A stretch of 64,000 nucleotides of DNA from the NCBI GenBank assembly GCA_907163375.1, contig CAJQUW010008761.1:79114-143113 (forward strand), read 5' to 3'. Shown here in pieces: positions 37,201 to 49,200 of the stretch. How positions within the stretch are numbered: the stretch's first letter is position 1; each line of letters opens with the position of its first letter. This stretch comes from Prostheceraeus crozeri (lineage: Eukaryota > Platyhelminthes > Polycladida > Euryleptidae). A program made the position numbers and the translations under genes. The notes under the pieces are model-generated. The model did not search any database, was not told the origin of the DNA, and was given only the letters and a program-made list of their open reading frames with translations.

Positions 37201-40200
37201 TCAAAATTTACAAGTCGCAAGCCCATACAATAATTCACTTAGTACATATGGTCTAGCAAGCGAATCATTTACATAGAAGTGAAAATTTGTCAGTCATCAA
37301 ATACACGCCATTACAATTCAACTCATCTTTTCGGTTCTTCCACAAATGAGTGACGTAGCCACTTCTTCTCATCCTCGAATCTTTGTTCTGCATTAAAGAA
37401 GAGTCTCTTCCAGTGATTTGAGAGGAGAAATTATCTGTGACCTTCGCTCTCCCATTGCTTTCACATAGGGGCCTATTCGCACTTAAATATGGTAACTATT
37501 TGAAACAAATGAACCCAAACTGTGAATTGTGAGGTGAAAGTTGCAGAAAAAGAAATGGGTGTTCTGACGAAGTGGACAAAATATGTATACATTTCACAGA
37601 CAGTCATTGTAGACCCTACTTTGCAGGTCATGAAAACACAAATGCTTTTGTGCTGCCCACGGTTCGTAATGAACATTAACTAAATCCAGCATAAAAATAC
37701 TAAGCCACAAATAGGCTACTTGTAGAATTTTTAATTGGTTTGTAGTATTTCAGAGACCACTTGAGACGGGGAGTTAAGAATTTCAGAAACAAATATTTCC
37801 CAACAAAAGTACGCTGAATGTGTCTGTATTTCAAGTAGGCAGGAAAACGCCTGAGACGAATACATGTATTCTGTGTTATCGGCTGCATGTTCCGCCACGC
37901 CTTCTACCTATTTAATATTATGCTGTAAAAGCGCTCTATGCACGCGATAGGTGTGAGTGGAAATCTTCATCGTGAGCGTAGAAATCGTTGAGATCAGAGC
38001 AACTGCCGTGATTGCTTCGGTTTTACTTGTTTGACATGCGTGTTGACAAAATCCTCAAAAAAACACTGATTTAATGAGCAACTGTAATTGACTTACAGGT
38101 AATTTCGCTTCTTAATGAGTTGCGTCACAACTGAAGCTCTGCGCTTTATGCGCTAAACTTTGTCCAGTCACAAGTAAATCGCATCTAGAGCAGTGCGGAA
38201 GCGATTCGATTTGCGAGCGATTCCGAATTGTGCGACTCAACGCACGATTTATCGAATATCGTACGATTCTGAATATTTTGAGATTCAATGATAAGAAGCT
38301 TACAGCTAGTAGAGCTGTATTATTTTTAATTTCTACTCCATTTTTCAGAACAAGTTTGATAATTTCCATAACAATTAAGAGTGAGACATTTATGCACTCA
38401 TTAGGCACTAGAATTATAACTACCCTATCAAATAACACGATGCTCTATTTACAAATGTTTTGGGAACACAACACTATAAATCAGAACACATGAAAGGTCG
38501 CAAACAAGGCATAGAAAGTCTTGATAATCTATTTCTATGACTCTATTGCAAATCTACTTTCAAAATTCATGTAGGCCGACTATGAAGTGCGACATTAATA
38601 TTTTTTGCTTCCCATTTTCGATTATTTTGGCCTCTATCTGTCATATTTTATCTAACACAGCCGTAGGCACTTTCAGTTTCTTCCATCAATCTTGCAATAC
38701 GCATAATGATATGTCAATTAAATCAAGCCACTAGACTTACAATGTTTACAAAACATTAGGAAATATATTGTAGATGAGTGTGTAATTGTTACCGGGTTAT
38801 GTTCATAGTGTGCCCATCAAATGTAAATCAGGCATTAATACGCATTGTCACCAATATATTTCAATTTCAATGCGGAGATGTAACATCATAGGAACCTACT
38901 ATACTTCACAAATGTATGATTCGCATAAATCGTGTGCCTGGCCTTTACGAACATGTTTACTACTGTTGTACACATGTAAAATAATGCATTCCTGTGATGT
39001 GGGGGAATTCCCACAGGATTAACGTAGATGTGGAGTGGGAATGAAAAATCGTGTCACACGGCAACTCTGTTCAGCTATACATAATGTCAGGTACGAGCAC
39101 CAGCGCATAGAAACTATCTCTAACGTTGAAAGAGTGAATATAAACATAGCATCATTTTTTACTCATCAAGCAGATTTCATTGAGAAGTCACACTGAAAGA
39201 AAGTTGTGAGATTCCTTGTCATTCAAGGACAGAGCGATTGATTTCTGTCGTACGATTAATCGAGCGGAATCGATTGACTGCGGCTGTCACTGATCTTAAT
39301 TCAGAGCGCATAGACTCTACACGAAAAAATACTTTCACAAAAGGAGAAACAAATCGCCAAACTGTTTTAAAGTGGTTGTTGAACTAATTGCGAACCTTCG
39401 ATCAACGAATAACCTTTTGATTTTCACTATCATCCATGTAATGACCTGAAATGCCGAATGTTGATTTTATCGCACTGTATTTAATTGAAAACATCTCTAA
39501 CACGCGCGGTTTCTTGCATGAAAGACATCACATAACAATATATTTATAAATTATGTAGATTGAGTTACCATGGTTACCAGCTAGATGTCGCAATGATGGT
39601 ACTGACAATCAATGTTATCTCTATCCCGTGAATTGAAAACAATCTTTCATTTCTTTATACAATTTACCTTCATGCTGTCAGATTCACACGAAATTTATTT
39701 TTCAATATCACTGAGGAGGAAGAGCTGTGCGATAACATAATTTAGTCAGTCTGCAATATTACTTCCCGTTAAAGACTCGTTTGCGTTAGTTTCAGGAAAA
39801 CTGTCTTCCGAACACTCACTGACTGAATGAGGTAGAACACTCTATGGAAACACAAAGTCATGATTAGATATATTGGAGCTTTATAAAGTAATGTGCAATT
39901 CCATTTGGGAACCCCTATCTTTGGATAGAATTATTCTAGATTCCGATGATCTGGTGAGGTTCTGATGATGTCCATTAGAGATGGTGCGAAATGGTTCGTA
40001 ATCTGAAACAATCCAGTCTGAATCTTAGGGCTCCCAAATGGAACAGAAACGGTAGTCATTTTCAAAATATCTTCTACTTCCTAGGTATACATACCTACTC
40101 TCTATGTATACAAACGTACAGATGTGTTCATCAAATTAACTGTGTATCCGATTTTGCAGATGTAAAATGCTTATGTTCCGAAATCAGCACATTCGGATAG

Positions 40201-43200
40201 CGACATTGCTTGGATAATGGCGTTCCGGATGCGCGAACATACATTATCTCTGCCCGACTCTTCATACCTCATGAAGGCTGGCTTGTGTGGCTGGCTGGTT
40301 GTGCTGGCGCGGTCTCTTGCCTGTCTCGGCTTTGGTCTTCGTAGCTGGTTGGTATGGCCATTTCGTGCATTAAAGTTTGGATCAGGTTGCTCGTCGTCGG
40401 GTCGCGGCTTTGATTCTGTGCTTGTCTCTTGGATGCGACTGGTGGGAATATCAGTATTTTGCGGTTTTTGTTGTGCTGCTGAGATTTGTTCACTTAGGCT
40501 TTGATTCGGTCGAACTTCGTTTCAGCGGCGTTGGATTTCCGCTGTGTCCCTCTTCGCTTCGCGAGAGCTAAAATTCTATATTTAGCTTCTTCAGTGATCT
40601 TCGACCACAGATATCCAGTGCTTCACTTGTGTCATCGATAATTGCGCTTCGTCCTTCGTGTGCTGCGTCATTGAATGTTGATCGGTTGGCCTGTCAACTG
40701 TATCTCAATCAGCTGTTATTTTCGCTGAATTCAAGCACGCCCCTGTCGCCGGATTTTTGAATTATCGATCGCCTATCACGTGGTTTGTGACGCTACTTCT
40801 CGTCATACACTTACGTAAAGTCTTGAAACTGCAATAACTCACAAATCACATTTTCGATGTCTAAATCACCGGTTAAATTTGATGACGTAAGACGCATGTC
40901 ATCAACTCTGTGTACGGCACTGAAGGATGTCATCGGAAAGGAAAAAGAATCTACAGGCTTGAAGTCGCAGTCGAACGCCGCTGACATAGCTTCACTCGTC
41001 TCACAGGAAGTTGAACTGCTTCTCCAACCTATAGTAAACGAATTAAAAAGCTTGCCTACTCATTACAGTAGGTTGCAGGAAGAGTATGCTGCACTACAAC
41101 AGCAAGTTAATGATATGGAACATGGGCACGGTGATGATATTCTAGATGAGATTCATCAAAGAAATATAAGGTGGAAATATTTTGTGGTCTCAGGAGTACC
41201 AGAACAAACTAGGGATGTCAGTCCCGGGATCCCGGTGTGATATTTCGGGATTGAATCCCGGGATTTGCCGGAGCAATTAGGAGTCGAGTGTGACCATTTG
41301 TGTTGATATTGTCATTATCAATTGACAGCATTCAATTCTGGATAGTTTCCTGGGCGCGTGGAATTGATGACCCAATAGGACAGGTGTTGTCAAGCGCAGC
41401 CAGGGACGTCTATTAATAGTATATATGGCCATATATATGCCATATATACTATTAATAGACGTCCCTGGCGCAGCAAAGAAGAGAAAACCTATCAAAGTTT
41501 ATCACGTGACAGAGACGATGCGTTCTTTTCTCTAGGAATGTCAACGATCACCAGATTATAAGCACTGAACAATAGCATGACGCTACAAAGGCAGCGATGT
41601 TTTCCCTTTGAGTTGAACAGTGCGTCGAGTCGAGTGTCGACTAATAACAGACTCGACAATAACAGTGAGATGCAGCTAAGAACAAAATGTGAAGTTCATC
41701 ATGACCTAAATTACGATCCGTCGACCTCACGTCCTTTCAGGATTCCTATACTATTTGTGACATGAACTATAAGAAGTACAAATCGACCGGAGTTTGGGCA
41801 CATTTTTTGCGTGCTGAAGATGGGCAGTCTGCGCGTTGTCGTGAATGTCCAAAGGTCATCAAATGCACGGGTGGCTCAACCAAAGGATTGCATACTCATC
41901 TCAAGTCAGTTCACAGGACTTCAACATATTCGTCAGCATCATCTAACATGCAAGATGAGAGCTGCGAATCATCACCGCATCCACCGAAGAAGCAGAAGTT
42001 AAATGATCCTGCACAGCTATCTATTTCGAAATATTTCAAGCCACTTGACGAGAGGTCACTGGAATTCAGAGTAGCACGTATGGCTGCGAAAGACAATATG
42101 TCATTTAACACTCTCGTGACGTCAGAAGACTTGAGATTTCTCTTCAAATCTAAGTTCGGTCGCTTCCCGGATTCAAGATCGACAATCCAGAAGATAGTGT
42201 TCAACTTCGAAACTTCCGTGTCTGACCTCGTAAAGAAACGTATTAACTCTCGAAAAGCGGACAATGCAAAGTTTTCTATAACATTCGACGAATGGAGTAA
42301 TGGACATCTATCAATAATCGACGCTACATGAACATCAATCTCCACGACTATTGTGAGGCCGATGGAGGCCGTGTGTTCTACTGTCTCGGTCTCGTCCGAA
42401 TCTTTGAATCGACGTCTGCTGATAAGTGCCTTGAACTTATTAAAACACGTCTCTCTAAATATGACCTAGAATTGACGGACATCGCTTTCTGCACGGATGG
42501 AGCCAGTCTTATGAAAGTTGTGGGTAAGCTAGCAAATGTACAGCATCAACTGTGCTTGTCACATGGCATTCACCTATCTGTTAGTGATGCCATGCATGAC
42601 AGAAATCTTTCATCTAGTGTTCAAGTGACTGATTCGGACGAAGGAGATTCAGAAGAGGAAGAAGCCAGTGATGATATCGCACCCTAGTCGCCTATCGCCC
42701 TAGTCGCGATATGTTGGAAAGATTCTTAAAGCTTCAGACATGTGTCGCTTTCTTTACACATCTTTTTCTCAGCTCAGAAGAGCTGGGTGTAATCCAAAAT
42801 GTGTGTGATACCTTGCTTCCAATTTCTACAGCTTTGACACATTTGAATCAGCGGAACAACGACTTGACCACTGCAGAGCATGTGATTGATTTTGTCACAA
42901 TGAAGCTGGAGGAACTTGAACAATCAAACTGCAAAGTAAGCATTTGCAGTTATTGGAATAAGAGAATGACTGAACGATCAACCATGATGACTAAGCTGCT
43001 CGCCCTCTTGCAAAGTGGTAATTTCGAAAGGTTGTCGATCCAACAAGCGAAGCAATTCATTACAAAGCTCCTCGAGCAAGTCAATTTCGCCATGCGACCA
43101 CTTATTGAAGCTGATCATGCACTCGATCAATCACAGTCATCAAGTGATGATGAACAGAATGGAAGAAGTGAGGAATCTGTATCCAATGAGCTAAACTCTT

Positions 43201-46200
43201 TCTTGAAGAAACAGTCACTGATTACTTCAGCGGTGTCTGAGCCACCGCTATGTCGTGTTGTCTCAAAGGAGTTGGATTATTTGAAGACCACATCAAAAAG
43301 AGGCGAAATTCTGGAGCAGGTTTTCAAATGGCTTCGTAGTGTTCCACCAACAAGCGTCGAAAGTGAAAGAGCTTTTAGTGTGGCTGGATCATATTGCACG
43401 AAAGTTAGGAATCGGCTGAGCGACGAAAACCTGCATTCATTGTGTGTGCTAAAATGTTTTTTTTGCCAAGATTTCCTTCCTATAGTGTGATGGGATTTTG
43501 TTGTTGATATTTTGTTTGCTATTCTGACCAAATGCTTAAAATTATTGAGCGATTTTGTGACTTACATAGAATAGAGAGTATTTAATTACATGTGATTCAT
43601 CGCATTCCCTAAAACAAGCTTCTGTCTCTCAAGATTTCGTCAAGAATACCTATTACACAAGTAGCACTGATACTATCAAAATAAAAGCACCATTAAAAGT
43701 TATACTAGAACCACAATAGAAAGTTAAGGTTGATGTAAGTTGATCTTAAGGAATCGCAAACATGTAAATCAAGTTTTAATCAAGAGCTTTCTTATCCTTT
43801 ATTGGCATTTTGACAAAAAATGTACATTACACAATGCCGATTCTCGGAAAGAACAAGATGAGCAACATGAGAGACTCCTAATTATAACCCTATAGGCCTA
43901 GGCCTCCATGGCCTAAGCCTATGACTGCAAATATTTTCATATAGGCCTTAAGTTCTTAGAATCCCGAGATCCCGGGATTGAGATGGAAGCGGGATTGTAA
44001 TCCCGTGATTAGAAAAGGATTTCGGGATCGACATCCCTAGAACAAACAGAGGGTACAGTAGAAGAAAAACTGCTGATAGCAATGCCATGCGGTCAGTTTT
44101 AGAAAAAATAGATTGCGACTTCGTCCCTATAACGAATGTGAGCAGAATCGGGAAGACATTTTCTGGCAGGCAAACTCCACGACTTCTTCGCTTCAAATGT
44201 AAAGGAGAAGATAATAGAATACTTATTCTGAAAAGCGCAAGAAAACTCAGAGAGTCAGATGATGCAAATTTCAGGAAGATGTTCGTCAATCCTGACAGGA
44301 CAAAGTTGGAGCGAGAGAAAGATGGCATGAGTTAACGATGGAACTCGAAAGAAGACGCGAAGCGGGGGAAAATGTAGCAATACGAAATGGGAAAGTTACT
44401 ACACTCGCTAATTCTCGACAAAGACAGAATTTTCCTAAACGTTTCATCCCATTTGCAAAGTCTCCCTTCACTCACCCTTACCAATGCACGATCACTCTTC
44501 CACAAGATGGACCATCTTAAATTGTTTGTTGAAGCCAAAAGCCTAGACTTAATTTGCATAACCGAGACTTGGCTGAATGCCTCTATTGATTTGTCCCCGG
44601 TTTCCATACCTGAGTATACGTGCGTTCGATGTGATCGCCTGCATCGGAAAGGTGGTGGTACAGCAATATTTATAAATTCAAGCATCAACTTCACCGAAAT
44701 CTCTACAAACGTGAACATCGCAGACTTCGAATACAATGTCATAGATGTCTCAACGTTCAGACTTCTGGTAATTTGCATGTATGTGCCCCCTCACTTTCCT
44801 GTCAAAATTTTGATCGAAATTATGAAAGTAATAATTGACATCGTTGACTCATTTCTGACACTTCATCCAAATTACAACGTTATGATTGCAGGTGACTTAA
44901 ACTCCCTTGATGTCGTAAAACTATGCAATGATCTCTCTCTATTTGACTTAGTGTACCAGCCAACGCGTGGAGACCACATCTTGGATCACATTCTGATATC
45001 TACTGAACTATCTCTTGTCTACGATTCTAATAATGTGACATTTGATGCTCCATTGGGTAATTCGGACCATATAATCATAACAGCGTCACCCAACAGACAG
45101 TACAACATTCTAAAAGTTATCACTTATCACACAGTATACGACTTTCGCCATTCGAACCTAAAAGCACTGCACTCTTCAGTGAGTCGTGTGAATTGGTGTA
45201 CTTCACAGAACTTCTCAACCGTTGATGAACAATGGGAATACTTTCATGCCATCCTAATAAGAAAAATGAATGAAGCTATTCCAACAAAAATTGTATCACT
45301 TACCAATTCTGACAAAGAGTGGATGACATCACTTACCAAAAGCTTAATTGATGAACGATGGACTGCATACCGTGCTAAAAATTGGAAGCTTTTTAATCAC
45401 CTCAAATCTAAGACTAAACAAGAAATCTTGAAAGCAAAGAAAATGTGGGCAAACAAACTCAAAAGTTCAATAAAAGGACTACGGAGTCTAGTTAAACAGG
45501 AAGCAGGGTCAAAGAATAACAACGGGATTTCTCAACTGACAAATAAATATGGCTCAATAACAAATCTAATGAGAGCTGTGACCGATGACTATTCTGCTAC
45601 TTTTGTTGATACATCGTGTCAAAGTGAAGAGCTTCAGCTTGCGGACTATGACTGGTCATTGTGTGTTGAGGAACACACCGTATTTAGTCTTCTCACACGA
45701 TTATCAGTCAAGAAATCTCCTGGACCTGAAAGTATTCTACCAAGGATTTACAAGGAGATGGCTGAAATATTAGCAAAACCATTGTCAATCATTTTCAATA
45801 AGTCACTCAGAGAAAATGTGGTTCCCAAACAGTGGAAACATGGTACGATTATCCCTGTACCCAAGACCAATCCACCCGATGTATCAAAATAACGTTACTT
45901 GACTCTCCTCTCTGTACCAGCAAAAATTCTGGAGGCCATAGTCATTAACAATGCACGACATCTTTTGATGAAGACTTATGGAGATGGCCAACACGGATTC
46001 CGTCGCCAACATTCGACGACAACGGCGTTAATAGACATTGTAGATAGCGTGAGTTTGATGATCGATGACAAGATGAATTTCGGAGCTGCTCTCCTCAGCT
46101 TTGATCTTACGCGTGCATTTGATCTGGTGAACCACAATTTGCTTATCAACCGTCTGAGAGCTAGTGATTTCCCTTGTGGGCTACTAACGTGGATCCAGAA

Positions 46201-49200
46201 CTACCTTAAAGAGTGTACTGGCAGAATAAGAAGTGTATCAGAATTATCAGGACTCATTCAGACGAATACTGGGGTTCCACAAGGTTCCGTACTCGCTCCT
46301 GCTCTGTTTTGTGCTTTCATTGGTGATTTCTCCCCTACAACACCTGATATACGGTGCATCAAATATGCTGATGATGTGAATATGATAGTCCCCTTACCTT
46401 CAGATAACGAAAAGAAGATACAGCGGAGGATTCAAGTAGAATTAGATCACATTTCGTCTTGGTGTAACGATAATCGACTCATTTTAAACATGAAAAAATC
46501 AAAAATGCTTTTGTTCACCAATCGTGAGTTCATTCTGCCATTGCCAACTCCTCTCCCACAAGTTAGAGAAATTTACATACTCGGAGTCATTCACGATCAG
46601 AAGTTGGACTGGAAAGCACATGTAAATATGATTAGTAATAAAGTCAACAAGCGCTTCCACATTCTACGCCGTCTGAAGAGTCTTGTTTCGGCTAAAGAAC
46701 TTCATCTTATCTACGCTTCTGTATTTAGATCACTAATTGAATACGTCTCTCCGGTCTTCGTTGGTATCAACAAAAATCTGTCAAGCCAGCTACAAACATT
46801 AGATAACAGAACACATCGCATGATATTCAACATCTATTGCGGAAGTGGAAATCGAAGAGTCTGCAATTGCTGTAAAAACGAAATTGCCGTCCGTCGAGAT
46901 CTTCTGAGTAAGTCGCTTTTCCCCAAGATCTCTAAAGCAAATAGTCACTGTCTTGACTCTCAGATCCCACTGAAGCTACGAAGCCAATATACGGTCAACC
47001 TGTGTCGTACTCTAAAGAGAAAGAAGACTTTCTTTCCCTTCACTACATCTCTCCTTAACGCCGAGCTGCGTAGACAAATATCTTATTAATTTATGTAAAG
47101 ATGACTTTGTATTTCTTTGATTACCATTTTTGAAAAATATACGCCTATTATTATTATTATTATCTCAAACGAAGAAAATGCGATGTGATACTCATTAGCG
47201 AAGAAACGTCCGAAAATACACGTGCATTCTTGTTTTCAATTACTTAACTTTTGCTGAAAAGGCGATTGAAAAACTTTACTCAACTTCTCTACGCATGACC
47301 AAAACTGAATTTACTGTATTGAATAAGATATCAAATGCTTTTAATATCATTTTCTGTCATTATTCTAATTATCAAAGAAATAAGCACGTTTCCATGACGA
47401 CGAGAATTTCCAGTATAATTTTTCCACTATTTTTTTAGATAGAACTGGATACATCTAAGTCATCTCTTCCCACATTTTTAACTTTGACTGAAGCCTATCA
47501 AAATTAGCCAATTACCACAAATCTTCAAATGCACTTACCTGACGACATACAAAATTTCATGTGATTTGGGTGAGTAGTTTGCGAATTAGAGGTGCTAAAT
47601 AGAAATATAAATATGTGTGCACTGTTTTGTCTCATCTATCATCTCATCAACTGTTATTTGAAATAATCCCACGATTTATCAGGAGCCTTCTCTTTTTCAG
47701 TGCAAGGAAGGCTGTTGCGGAGATTTTTTAAAGTTATTGTCAATTTAGAAGTCTTTGGTAAATAATTTTTCACTGGAGTCAAAATATTGTCGATGACAAA
47801 AGAATATGATTAGTCAAAACTCCCACGGATCTTTGTGGAAACCGAAGTACGTGTATAGCTAAACTTAAGTTCTACGATAACTAACTCACATTCGCATCAA
47901 GTTTCATCAAAATCTATGCAATACTATGCCCACAACAATTGCTACAATTTATACTACACAAGATTGCATATCTAACAAAGACACGAATTTTTAAGCACGC
48001 TACCAGTCAAAAATCCTGCGAATCATTGCGGCAAACGTTAAGGAGGCAATCTTAAGCTCCACGCTCCACACACTCACCTACAGAACAAGCTTCATCAAAA
48101 TGGCTCTATCGCGCTTCCGCAATGATTCGTAGTAGTTTTGACTACTTGTGTGTCTGAAAATGTGAAATATGATGAAATACGTAATCTAGTGCAGACTCTG
48201 CAGGCCACAACATTATATGGAGTTTGACGAAACTTGATGTGAAGGTGATCGAAGTAGCGCAGACTCGTTTTTTAGCTCTATACCAAAAAATCATAAGGTA
48301 CTTGTGGGTTATCTTCCCCCCACGTTTTCAAATTTGTGTAAAATCCGTAGAAATGAATCAATCGCTACAAAACTTTAAGTGCACGTGAGTGGGGATATTT
48401 TATATCGACACACCAAAACTTGTCCAAATTGGACAAGTTCTGAATTAGGGGCGATAACTTGAAGTGAAGCGTTGCTGCAGCTTGATCTGACTTCTTCAGA
48501 CCTCATCTTCTGAGCGGAAAGCACTTGAAGTTAACAAAGTCATTTCCCGACAACTCCTGAAGTGATGATGACCAAGCCATATCCCTTACACTAACATTTT
48601 CAACTTAATAAAGGCGTGGCAAGGTAGTGGTCGTGGGAAGATTTCAACTAACAGTGAATGAGACGAAGAAGGAGAGAGAGCAATGCACACACGAGTAGCA
48701 ATGATGCGTCGAACAGACGAAGTTAGATCAAGCAGCTGACATCACTACACTTCACGTTATCGTTTCTAATGCAAGAAGTACTTGTCCGATCTGCGTGAAA
48801 TTTTGTATGTGGGTAGAAAATATGCTTAATCACGGGTGCCTGAAGTTTGGTGACGATTGATACATTTTTTTTGCAGATGCTAGACAAATTTGAAAACCTG
48901 GGGGGAGATAACCCATAAGTACCAATCATAAATCAAATCTTTGCGAATAACATGTTGGGGAGAATGGCAAAGCACATCAATCCAAAGCTGGATCTGATTA
49001 GCCGAGACTAGAATATGAAGTTTTGTGGTGATTTATCAAGTTAGCAAGCTTGTATAAAGTGCTAGTGCCTTAAACTGACACCAAATACAAAATATTGTAA
49101 TTTTATGCGATACATACCGACGCCATCTTTTCATATTCAAGCACAATTCCTGCTTCCCGCAGATTTTTCTCAAATCCAGCCCGACGCTTTGCTTTCTTTG

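Larger units (their letters stand above)
41210..44039 (+). mobile_element. hAT transposon inserted in LINE ORF1
   Basis: 2830 bp. Ends TAGGGATGTC...GACATCCCTA, flanked by a perfect 8-bp duplication GAACAAAC (41202-41209 and 44040-44047). Subterminal CCCGGGAT/ATCCCGGG words repeat near both ends. It encodes a broken BED/hATC transposase at 41762-43490. The region 43491-44039 has no coding content. Confidence 0.95.
40857..44335 (+). pseudogene. LINE ORF1, split by the hAT element
   Basis: Part 1 (40857-41209) encodes a helical, coiled-coil N-terminus (VELLLQPIVNELKSL, later RLQEEYAALQQQVNDME) and reaches FVVSGVPEQT before the hAT starts at 41210. Part 2 (44048-44335) continues with RSVLEKIDCDFVPITNVSRIGK and RLLRFKC, an RNA-binding-like fold seen in ORF1 proteins of this LINE group. 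Part 2 ends 51 bp before ORF2. Confidence 0.75.
40208..47163 (+). mobile_element. Non-LTR retrotransposon (LINE) with a nested hAT insertion
   Basis: A GC-richer, CpG-containing leader (about 40208-40856) precedes ORF1 (40857, resuming at 44048, to 44335) and ORF2 (44387-47089). The element ends in an (ATT)n tail at about 47145-47163. Structure (coiled-coil ORF1; AP-endonuclease plus RT ORF2; short-repeat tail) is that of CR1/Jockey-type LINEs. Boundaries at the 5' end are approximate. It lies in the same anoctamin intron as the Polinton. Confidence 0.8.
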
